From Sphingobium sp. (lineage in GTDB: Bacteria; Pseudomonadota; Alphaproteobacteria; Sphingomonadales; Sphingomonadaceae), in the NCBI GenBank assembly GCA_020446425.1, contig JAGRES010000013.1, forward strand, positions 62,001 through 126,000: a stretch of DNA of 64,000 nucleotides, in the 5' to 3' direction. The notes beneath the pieces are model-generated. The model made no database searches, was not told where the DNA came from, and worked only from the letters and a program-made list of their open reading frames with translations. Shown here piece after piece: positions 54,877 through 62,724 of the stretch; within the stretch, counting starts at the first letter, position 1, and each line of letters begins with the position of its first letter. Position numbers and translations under genes: made by a program.

Positions 54877-55794
54877 ATGCAATTGCGGTATCTGGAATAT
54901 TTTGCAGCGGTCGCCCGAGAACGGCATTTCGGGCGCGCGGCACAGGCATGCCATGTCGCACAGCCCACGCTGTCCGCCGGGATTGTCGCACTGGAAGAAA
55001 TGCTGGGCCGCCAGCTCATATTGCGCGACCGGCGGTTTCTTGACCTGACGCCAGAAGGCTATGCCGTGCTGCCCTTCGCGCAACAGATGATCGCCGATCA
55101 AGCCGCGATGCGCGCCGCGATAGACAGCGGAACCGGCCCGCTGCGCGGTACCCTGCGGCTGGGCGTCATTCCCGCTGCCATGCCATGCACTGGTCATCTG
55201 GTCGCGGGTATTTCTGCACTGCAACCCATGCTGAAGATCGCGATCCGTTCGATGACATCGCGCGAAATCGAAAGCGGGCTGGTGGCGCACGATCTGGATG
55301 CAGGCGTTACCTATTTGTCGAGCGAACCGCCTGCGCAGGTACACAGCGTGCCGCTCTATCAGGAGCGGTTCCTGTTCGCGACGCGGCGGACGGGAATGTT
55401 CGCAGGTCGCACCACGCTATCCATGGCGGAGGCCGCCGCCCAGCCGCTCTGCCTGTTGCATCAGGGAATGCAGAACCGCCGGATACTGGATGCAGTATTG
55501 GCTCAGCGTCAGATCGAAGCGGAACCCGTCGCAACGGCAGACAGCTATGTCGCTCTGTTCGCCATGGTGGCTTATGGCGGTGTCGATGCCATCGTGACCG
55601 ACAGCCACCGCTCGCTGGTCGAGGCGCACCCGGAAATCCTGCTGATCGAATTCGATGATCCGCCACCGCCGAACCAGATAGGCCTCGTCATTCCCAGCCG
55701 CGATCCAGCGTCACCACTTTCCCGTGTAGCCGCTCTGGCTGCGCAACAGCTTATGATAGACAGCGTCGATTACAAATCGGCAAATCCTATTTGA
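54877..55794 (+). CDS. LysR-family regulator of the formate dehydrogenase operon
   Basis: A 305-residue LTTR: N-terminal winged HTH (MQLRYLEYFAAVARERHFGRAAQ, VAQPTLSAGIVALEEMLG) and a C-terminal effector-binding domain (about 90-295). It is 31 bases upstream of fdsG on the same strand, so it is very likely the local regulator (FdsR-type), responding to formate or an associated anion. A 167-base stretch without a gene lies upstream. Confidence 0.88.
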   Translation: MQLRYLEYFAAVARERHFGRAAQACHVAQPTLSAGIVALEEMLGRQLILRDRRFLDLTPEGYAVLPFAQQMIADQAAMRAAIDSGTGPLRGTLRLGVIPAAMPCTGHLVAGISALQPMLKIAIRSMTSREIESGLVAHDLDAGVTYLSSEPPAQVHSVPLYQERFLFATRRTGMFAGRTTLSMAEAAAQPLCLLHQGMQNRRILDAVLAQRQIEAEPVATADSYVALFAMVAYGGVDAIVTDSHRSLVEAHPEILLIEFDDPPPPNQIGLVIPSRDPASPLSRVAALAAQQLMIDSVDYKSANPI

Positions 55795-55825
55795 CATTGT
55801 CGATTATCGGGATCAGCGTCGTTCA

Positions 55826-56266
55826 ATGGACATGACCAGCGAAAATGCGGAGCTTTCCGCTATTGTCGAGCGGTATCGCGATGCGGAAGGAGGGCTGCTC
55901 CCGGCGCTGCGCGATATTCAAAATACATTTGGCCATATCAGTGACGCCGCCAAGCGGCAGTGCGCGGAAGTCTTCAACCTCTCCCGCGCCGAAGTGCATG
56001 GCGTTGCCAGCTTCTATCATGATTTCAGGGACCAGCCCACAGGCAAACCGGTCATCCGCCTGTGCCGGGCGGAAGCCTGTCAGGCGCGCGGCGGAGAAGC
56101 ACTGGCAGCGGAAGCCGAGAATATGGCAAGCGGGCGTGTCATGATAGAGCCCGTCTATTGCCTCGGCCTGTGCAGTGTCGGTCCCAATGCGATGGTGGGC
56201 GAACAGGTACATGCGCGCCTGGGCAAGAGCGATATCGCGCGTCTGATTGATGAGGCAGCGGCATGA
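55826..56266 (+). CDS. fdsG: Formate dehydrogenase gamma subunit, FdsG
   Basis: A 146-residue NuoE-like thioredoxin-fold protein carrying one [2Fe-2S] cluster. The four cysteines are in CRAEACQARG and YCLGLCSVGPNAM. It relays electrons between FdsB and FdsA in the soluble NAD-dependent formate dehydrogenase. The ATG at 55826 or 55832 could be used. It ends with an ATGA overlap with fdsB. Confidence 0.9.
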   Translation: MDMTSENAELSAIVERYRDAEGGLLPALRDIQNTFGHISDAAKRQCAEVFNLSRAEVHGVASFYHDFRDQPTGKPVIRLCRAEACQARGGEALAAEAENMASGRVMIEPVYCLGLCSVGPNAMVGEQVHARLGKSDIARLIDEAAA

Positions 56267-57801
56267 GCCGGGTTATCTGCATATCGGATGACGCGCTCGC
56301 CATCGCGTGCGGCGCGGACCGGGTGGCGGAGGCCTTTGCAGAGGCCGCACCAGATGCCGAGATCCGGCGCGTGTCGAGCTGGGGCATGCACTGGCTGGAG
56401 CCGCTGGTGGAAGTCGACGGCATCGGCTTCGGCCCGGTAACTACGGATGATGTCGCAGCCATTCTTGATGGCAGTTCGGAAAAGCGCATTGGCAAGGTCA
56501 CCGAGCATCCCTGGATCGCCAGGCAGCAGCGGCTCACCTTTGCACGCGCAGGCCAGACCCGCCCGCTCGACCTTGGCGATTATGAAGACACCGGCGGCTG
56601 GGCGGGCTTGAAACGCGCGCGGGACATGACGCCTCAGGCGGTACTGGACGAGGTCAAGGCATCCGGGCTGCGCGGGCGCGGTGGCGCGGGTTTCCCCGCA
56701 GGCATCAAATGGCAGACCGTCGCCGATGCAGCATCAACCCGCAAATATATCGTCTGCAATGCTGACGAGGGCGACAGCGGCACCTTCGCCGACCGGATGC
56801 TGATGGAAGGCGACCCTTATTGCCTGATCGAAGGCATGGCGATTGCAGGTCATGCCGTGGGCGCGATGCAGGGTTATATCTATCTGCGCTCCGAATATCC
56901 GCATGCGATGGCCAAGCTGAACGCCGCCATCGAAGCATCAGCGCATATCGTCGCCCCCTTCCAGCTGGAGGTACGCATGGGCGCGGGCGCCTATGTATGC
57001 GGCGAGGAAACGTCGCTGCTCAACAGCCTGGAAGGCAAGCGCGGCGAAGTGCGTGCCAAGCCCCCGCTCCCCGCAATCGAAGGCCTGTTCGGCAAGCCGA
57101 CCGTCGTCAACAATGTCCTGACGCTGGCTGCGATCCCGTGGATCATGGCGCATGGCGGCGCGGCCTATGCCGACTATGGCATGGGCAGATCACGCGGGAC
57201 GATGCCGATCCAGATTGCGGGTAATGTGAAACATGGCGGGCTCTACGAAACCGCGTTCGGCGTTACGCTGGGCGAACTGGTGAGCGATATCGGTGGCGGT
57301 ACCGATAGCGGAGGTACACTGCGCGCCGTGCAGGTCGGCGGGCCGCTCGGCGCTTATTTCCCCCCTACCCTGTTCGACACTCCGTTCGATTATGAGAGCT
57401 TCGCGGCTAAGGACGGGCTGATCGGTCATGGCGGCGTGGTGGTGTTCGACGACAGCGTCGACATGTGGGCGCAGGCCCGGTTCGCGATGGAATTCTGCGC
57501 ACATGAAAGCTGCGGCAAATGCACACCCTGCCGTATCGGATCGGTGCGTGGCATGGAAACGCTCGACCGGATGCGTGGGGGCGGACGCGCAGGTTCCGAT
57601 AGTGTCGAAGCCTTGCCGCAAATCCGCAACACGTCTGGCGGCGTGCGCGAGGCGTCAGCCGAACTGGAGCTCATCACCGACCTGTGCGACCTGATGCAGT
57701 CGGGCTCGCTCTGTGCATTGGGGGGCTTCACCCCCTATCCGGTGATGAGCGCGATCCGCCATTTCCCGGAGGATTTCGGAATTGCCGAAGCGGCGGAATG
57801 A
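56263..57801 (+). CDS. fdsB: Formate dehydrogenase beta (diaphorase) subunit, FdsB
   Basis: A 512-residue NuoF-like flavoprotein that reduces NAD+. An N-terminal thioredoxin-like region (about residues 1-110) lacks the cluster cysteines of NuoE but fills the same place. Then come the FMN/NAD sites RGRGGAGFPAGIKW and CNADEGDSGTFADR, and the [4Fe-4S] motif ESCGKCTPCRIGS near residue 415. It starts as an ATGA overlap with fdsG and is followed by fdsA after 21 bases. Confidence 0.93.
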   Translation: MSRVICISDDALAIACGADRVAEAFAEAAPDAEIRRVSSWGMHWLEPLVEVDGIGFGPVTTDDVAAILDGSSEKRIGKVTEHPWIARQQRLTFARAGQTRPLDLGDYEDTGGWAGLKRARDMTPQAVLDEVKASGLRGRGGAGFPAGIKWQTVADAASTRKYIVCNADEGDSGTFADRMLMEGDPYCLIEGMAIAGHAVGAMQGYIYLRSEYPHAMAKLNAAIEASAHIVAPFQLEVRMGAGAYVCGEETSLLNSLEGKRGEVRAKPPLPAIEGLFGKPTVVNNVLTLAAIPWIMAHGGAAYADYGMGRSRGTMPIQIAGNVKHGGLYETAFGVTLGELVSDIGGGTDSGGTLRAVQVGGPLGAYFPPTLFDTPFDYESFAAKDGLIGHGGVVVFDDSVDMWAQARFAMEFCAHESCGKCTPCRIGSVRGMETLDRMRGGGRAGSDSVEALPQIRNTSGGVREASAELELITDLCDLMQSGSLCALGGFTPYPVMSAIRHFPEDFGIAEAAE

Positions 57802-57822
57802 AACCTAAGATGGACATGTACC

Positions 57823-60666
57823 ATGGGCTATGAACCTCAGGCCGATTTCGGCACCCCAGAAGCGAAAGGCGCACCCGTCACGCTGACTATCGACGGCCAG
57901 TCTGTGACCGTACCCGCCGGTTCAACGGTGATGCGCGCGGCCGCTGAGGCCAACACTTTCATACCCAAGCTGTGCGCGACCGACAGCGTGAAGCAGTTCG
58001 GTTCCTGTCGCCTGTGTCTGGTCGAGATCGACGGACGGCGCGGCACCCCGGCAAGCTGTACCACGCCAGTCGAGGCGGATATGGTCGTTCATACCCAGAC
58101 ACCGCGCCTCCAGAAACTGCGCAAGGGCGTGATGGAGCTTTACATCTCCGACCATCCGCTCGATTGCCTCACATGCGCCGCCAATGGCGATTGCGAGCTA
58201 CAGGATCAGGCAGGCGCGGTCGGCCTGCGCGAAGTCCGCTATGGCTATGAAGGCGCAAATCATCTGGACGTCTCCAAGGACGTCTCCAACCCCTATTTCG
58301 ATTTCGATCCCGCCAAGTGCATCGTCTGTTCGCGCTGCGTGCGCGCGTGCGACGAGGTGCAGGGCACCTTCGCGCTGACTATCGAGGGCAGCGGTTTCGG
58401 GTCGAAGGTGTCGGCGGGTACCGGCCTCGACGATTTCCTGTCATCGGAATGCGTATCCTGCGGCGCGTGCGTTCAGGCCTGCCCCACATCGACGCTTCAG
58501 GAAAAGAAGGTGGCGGAAATCGGCACGCCCGACCGTTCCGTCGTCACCACGTGCGCCTATTGCGGCGTCGGCTGCACCTTCCGCGCGGAGATGCGCGGCG
58601 AGCAGCTGGTGCGCATGGTGCCATGGAAGGACGGCAAGGCCAATCGCGGGCATAGCTGCGTCAAGGGACGCTTCGCCTGGGGCTATGCCCAGCATCAGGA
58701 CCGCATCACCAGCCCGATGATCCGCGAGCGTATCGACCAACCCTGGCGCGAAGTGTCATGGGAAAAAGCGCTTTCTCACGCAGCATCGGAGATCAAGCGT
58801 ATTCAGGCGAAATATGGCACGCGCTCGACCGGCGGCATCACCTCGTCGCGCTGCACCAACGAAGAGACCTTTCTGGTTCAGAAGCTGGTGCGTGCGGGCT
58901 TCGGCAACAACAATGTCGATACATGCGCGCGTGTATGTCATTCGCCCACCGGCTACGGTCTGAAAACCACCTTCGGTACGTCGGCGGGCACGCAGGATTT
59001 CGACAGTGTGATGGATGCCGACGTCATCCTAATCATCGGTGCGAACCCGACGGATGCTCACCCGGTATTCGCCAGCCGCATGAAGCGCAGGCTGCGCGAA
59101 GGCGCTAAGCTGATCATTGTCGATCCGCGCGGCATTGACCTGGTCCGCTCGCCCCATATCGAAGCCGCACATCATCTGCCGCTGCGCCCTGGCACCAATG
59201 TCGCGGTACTGACGGCAATGGCTCATGTGATCGTGACCGAGGGTCTGGCCGACGAAGCCTTCATCCGCGAACGCTGCGACTGGGACGAGTATCAGGACTG
59301 GGCGGCGTTCGTGTCTGATCCCAAGCGCTCACCCGAAGCAGTCGAGCCGTTGACGAAGGTTCCGGCAGAGGTGCTACGGGAGGCCGCACGGCTCTATGCT
59401 ACCGGCGGTAACGGCGCGATCTATTATGGCCTCGGCGTCACCGAGCACAGCCAAGGCAGTTCCACCGTGATGGCGATCGCCAACCTCGCCATGGCGACCG
59501 GCAATATCGGCCGTCCCGGCGTCGGCGTGAACCCGCTGCGTGGCCAGAATAATGTGCAGGGTGCGTGCGACATGGGCAGCTTTCCGCACGAACTTCCCGG
59601 TTACCGCCATATTTCGGACACCGAAACCCGCGCACTGTTCGAGGGCGACTGGGGCGTATCGCTCGATTCCGAGCCGGGGATGCGCATTCCCAACATGCTC
59701 GATGCCGCGGTCGATGGCGCGTTCAAGGCGATCTATATTCAGGGCGAGGACATTCTCCAGTCCGACCCCAATACCCATCATGTCGCGGCGGGGCTCGCGG
59801 CAATGGAATGCGTGATCGTGCACGACTTGTTTCTCAACGAGACGGCGAACTACGCGCATATCTTCCTGCCCGGCTCTACCTTCCTTGAAAAGAACGGCAC
59901 CTTCACCAATGCCGAACGACGCATCCAGCTCGTTCGCAAGGTGATGACTCCAATGAACGGGATGGAGGACTGGGAAGTGACGCAGCGCCTTGCGCAGGCA
60001 CTGGGGCTCGACTGGAACTACACGCATCCGTCGCAAATCATGGACGAGATTGCGCGACTGACGCCGAGCTTCGCAGGCGTGACTTTCGACCGGCTGGACG
60101 CCGAAGGCTCCCTCCAATGGCCGGTTAATGACAAGGCGCCGATGGGGTCGCCGGTCATGCATATTGACGGCTTCGTGCGCGGGAAAGGCAAATTCGTGGT
60201 CACCGATTATGTGCCAACGGATGAAAAGACCGGGCCGCGCTATCCGCTTTTGCTCACCACCGGACGCATATTGAGCCAGTATAATGTCGGCGCACAAACC
60301 CGCCGCACTGAAAATACCGCTTGGCACCCCGAGGACCGGCTGGAAATCCATCCGGTCGACGCCGAGGACCGCGGCCTGCGCGATGGCGACTGGGTGCGCC
60401 TCGCCAGCCGCTCTGGCGAAACGACGCTGCGGGCGCTGGTGACGGACCGGGTCGCGCCGGGCGTGGTATACACGACATTCCACCACCCCGCGACGCAGGC
60501 CAATGTCGTGACCAGCGAATATTCGGACTGGGCAACCAACTGTCCCGAATATAAGGTGACAGCGGTACAGGTTTCTGCATCCAATGGTCCCACCGACTGG
60601 CAGGAGGATTACGAAGCCTTGTCGGAACGGTCCCGGCGGATCGCGCATCAGGAAGCGGCGGAATGA
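57823..60666 (+). CDS. fdsA: Formate dehydrogenase alpha (molybdenum catalytic) subunit, FdsA
   Basis: A 947-residue molybdopterin enzyme that oxidises formate to CO2. N-terminal ferredoxin-like region with [2Fe-2S] and further clusters (CRLCLVEIDGRR, CLTCAANGDCELQ, CIVCSRCVRACDE, CVSCGACVQACP), then CAYCGVGCTF for the cluster next to the bis-MGD cofactor. The Mo ligand is Cys372 with His373 in ARVCHSPTGYG, so this is a cysteine, not selenocysteine, enzyme. The C-terminal bis-MGD domains are complete. Formate:NAD+ activity is the likely role, with FdsGB. Confidence 0.95.
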   Translation: MGYEPQADFGTPEAKGAPVTLTIDGQSVTVPAGSTVMRAAAEANTFIPKLCATDSVKQFGSCRLCLVEIDGRRGTPASCTTPVEADMVVHTQTPRLQKLRKGVMELYISDHPLDCLTCAANGDCELQDQAGAVGLREVRYGYEGANHLDVSKDVSNPYFDFDPAKCIVCSRCVRACDEVQGTFALTIEGSGFGSKVSAGTGLDDFLSSECVSCGACVQACPTSTLQEKKVAEIGTPDRSVVTTCAYCGVGCTFRAEMRGEQLVRMVPWKDGKANRGHSCVKGRFAWGYAQHQDRITSPMIRERIDQPWREVSWEKALSHAASEIKRIQAKYGTRSTGGITSSRCTNEETFLVQKLVRAGFGNNNVDTCARVCHSPTGYGLKTTFGTSAGTQDFDSVMDADVILIIGANPTDAHPVFASRMKRRLREGAKLIIVDPRGIDLVRSPHIEAAHHLPLRPGTNVAVLTAMAHVIVTEGLADEAFIRERCDWDEYQDWAAFVSDPKRSPEAVEPLTKVPAEVLREAARLYATGGNGAIYYGLGVTEHSQGSSTVMAIANLAMATGNIGRPGVGVNPLRGQNNVQGACDMGSFPHELPGYRHISDTETRALFEGDWGVSLDSEPGMRIPNMLDAAVDGAFKAIYIQGEDILQSDPNTHHVAAGLAAMECVIVHDLFLNETANYAHIFLPGSTFLEKNGTFTNAERRIQLVRKVMTPMNGMEDWEVTQRLAQALGLDWNYTHPSQIMDEIARLTPSFAGVTFDRLDAEGSLQWPVNDKAPMGSPVMHIDGFVRGKGKFVVTDYVPTDEKTGPRYPLLLTTGRILSQYNVGAQTRRTENTAWHPEDRLEIHPVDAEDRGLRDGDWVRLASRSGETTLRALVTDRVAPGVVYTTFHHPATQANVVTSEYSDWATNCPEYKVTAVQVSASNGPTDWQEDYEALSERSRRIAHQEAAE

Positions 60667-60905
60667 ACAGCGAGGAAAAGCTGGTCTATATGGCGAACCA
60701 GATTGCCCGCAATATTGCGCCCTCAGGCGCGGGCGAAGCAGCTGAAGCGGTGGCCGACCATATCGCGCATTTCTGGGACCCGCGCATGAAGCAGATGATC
60801 TTCGCCCATATCAACGCTGGATCCACAGACCTGTCGCCATCGGCGCTTGCCGGATTGAAGCTGTTGCGAACGCAAGATGCATCGGGACAGTCCAGCGCCG
60901 GATGA
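60663..60905 (+). CDS. fdsD: Formate dehydrogenase delta subunit, FdsD
   Basis: An 80-residue FdsD with the family features KLVYMANQIARNI and a HIAHFWDPRMKQMIFAHI motif. It assists cofactor loading or stabilises the assembled enzyme. It is placed between fdsA and fdhD, coupled to both by 4-base overlaps. Confidence 0.88.
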   Translation: MNSEEKLVYMANQIARNIAPSGAGEAAEAVADHIAHFWDPRMKQMIFAHINAGSTDLSPSALAGLKLLRTQDASGQSSAG

Positions 60906-61702
60906 CGGAAGGCGCGCGCACAGTCACCCTGACCAAGGTTGGCCCGGACGCTTCCGCATCCCCGGCTGTCCGGCCTGTCGCGGTGGAGCGGCCCGTCGCC
61001 ATTGAGATAAACGGTATCGGCTATGCCGTGCTGATGGCGACACCATGCGACCTGAATGATCTCGCCTATGGCTTTCTGAGGTCGGACCGTCTGGTGGACC
61101 GGCCGGATCAAATCCTGTCAGTTGAACCTCACGAAACGCCCAATGGTTTCGTTCTCCGCGTCAATGTCGATGCAAGCTGCGCAGACCGGATAACGGATCG
61201 TGTCCGGCACCGGCTGTCGGAATCCTCATGCGGCCTGTGCGGCATCGAAAATCTGGAGCAGGCGATGCGCCCGTTACCCATGGTGACTTCGGCAAGCGGT
61301 GCGGACGATTCCGCTATTTTTGCCGCGCTGGCGGGTATAGAGACGCAGCAGCACCTCAATATCGAAACCGGCGCGGTGCACGCAGCGGCCTTATGTTCCC
61401 CGAGCGGAGATATTCTTCTCGTTCGCGAAGATGTCGGCCGGCACAATGCCTTCGACAAGCTGCTCGGCGCGATGATGCGGCAAGGGCTCGACTGGCAGCA
61501 GGGGTTCGCGCTTCTCACATCGCGCTGCTCCTATGAACTGGTAGAGAAAGCCGCTCTCGCCAACTGCCCCATGCTGGTCACCATCTCCGCCCCCACCAGC
61601 CTAGCGCTTGAAAGAGCGAGAGAGTGCCATCTCGCCATGGCCGTGCTGGCTCGCCATGACGGATATTGGCTGTCGCGTCACGATGAGGCCGCTACGCCAT
61701 AA
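60902..61702 (+). CDS. fdhD: Formate dehydrogenase accessory sulfurtransferase FdhD/FdsC
   Basis: A 266-residue FdhD that passes sulfur from a cysteine desulfurase to the molybdenum cofactor, which formate dehydrogenase needs for activity. The functional cysteine loop is Cys110-x-x-Cys113 (SSCGLCGIENL), and the C-terminal REDVGRHNAFDKLLG block is typical. It starts with a 4-base overlap with fdsD (ATGA) and ends 7 bases before the convergent LysR gene. Confidence 0.92.
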   Translation: MTEGARTVTLTKVGPDASASPAVRPVAVERPVAIEINGIGYAVLMATPCDLNDLAYGFLRSDRLVDRPDQILSVEPHETPNGFVLRVNVDASCADRITDRVRHRLSESSCGLCGIENLEQAMRPLPMVTSASGADDSAIFAALAGIETQQHLNIETGAVHAAALCSPSGDILLVREDVGRHNAFDKLLGAMMRQGLDWQQGFALLTSRCSYELVEKAALANCPMLVTISAPTSLALERARECHLAMAVLARHDGYWLSRHDEAATP

Positions 61703-61709
61703 GTGGCTA

Positions 61710-62606
61710 TCAGCCGGTCGCCCTGTTTAGCTGCAACGTGCATTCCTCCAGCCACTTCGCTACCGCATCAATACGCGCGAGGCGGCGCATATCGGCATGA
61801 ATCACCAGCCAGAAGCTGCGTGTGATGGCTATGGGCTTTTCCCCTTCATGCAATAACGGGCGCAGCTGACTATCCTGCACCGCCAGGAAATCAGGCAATA
61901 TACCGATACCAGCGCCATGACGGATCATGCTGTGCTGCACATTGATACTGGTGGACCGCAACTGCGCCTCCAGCCCCGATTCTACTTCATCGATATAATC
62001 CAGTTCCGGCGCAAAGATGAACTCGGGCACATAGCCCGTCAGGCTGTGGCCGCGCAGATCGTCCACGCAGGATGGTGTACCATTTTCTTCAAGATAGCTA
62101 TGCGAGGCATAGAGGCGCAGCGTATAATCTCCCAGTTTCCGCACCATCAGCCTGCCTCGCTGTGGGCGTGCGAGCATGACCGCCATGTCGGCTTCACGCC
62201 GTGAAGGGTTGAGAAAACCCGATGCGGTAATGATGTCGAGACCGATATGAGGATGGCGTGCGTGGAAATCGGCGATCCGGGGCGCGAGCACCCATGTACC
62301 GAAACCCTCGGCCACCGACAGGCGAACCTGCCCCGATAGGGCATGCTGCTCACCGGTCACTTCCTCCATCGCTGCCAGGGCCGCGCTTTCGGCACTCTCG
62401 GCATGCCGCATCAGCGCCTGTCCATGTGGGGTCAACCGGCGGTCATTACCGCCACCCTCGAACAAATCCGCCTCCAGCGCGCTGGACAGGCGCGTCAGCC
62501 TGCGCCCTATCGTAGTGGCGTCAACTCCAAGCGTGCGCGCCGCCGGCGCAATTTTCCGCGTGCGCGCGACAGCGAGAAAGATGCGCAGATCGTCCCAGTC
62601 GAGCAT
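61710..62606 (-). CDS. LysR-family regulator divergent from mmsA
   Basis: A 298-residue LTTR: HTH MLDWDDLRIFLAVARTRKIAPAA followed by LGVDATTIGRRLTRLSSALE, then an effector domain. Divergent placement, 118 bases from mmsA, with a dyad between them, makes it the likely regulator of that gene or of valine catabolism. Its 3' end meets fdhD tail to tail. Confidence 0.88.
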   Translation of the reverse strand: MLDWDDLRIFLAVARTRKIAPAARTLGVDATTIGRRLTRLSSALEADLFEGGGNDRRLTPHGQALMRHAESAESAALAAMEEVTGEQHALSGQVRLSVAEGFGTWVLAPRIADFHARHPHIGLDIITASGFLNPSRREADMAVMLARPQRGRLMVRKLGDYTLRLYASHSYLEENGTPSCVDDLRGHSLTGYVPEFIFAPELDYIDEVESGLEAQLRSTSINVQHSMIRHGAGIGILPDFLAVQDSQLRPLLHEGEKPIAITRSFWLVIHADMRRLARIDAVAKWLEECTLQLNRATG

Positions 62607-62617
62607 ATTGCCTGCCT

Positions 62618-62655
62618 ATTTATGCTGCAAAAATGCAGCTTTGATATGCATAAAT
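62618..62655. promoter_or_regulatory. Nested dyads between the LysR gene and mmsA, candidate operator
   Basis: Outer arms ATTTATGC (62618-62625) and GCATAAAT (62648-62655), perfect 8 bases, and inner arms GCTGCA (62624-62629) and TGCAGC (62634-62639) with AAAA between. The region is A+T-rich and lies 12-49 bases from the LysR start, as expected for a LysR-type binding site. Confidence 0.5.
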
Positions 62656-62724
62656 ACGCAATTGAAGGCAAAAGTGCAAAGGTTCTATAGTCGCTGCAGA
62701 TAGAGAATCACAGGATGCCTAATC

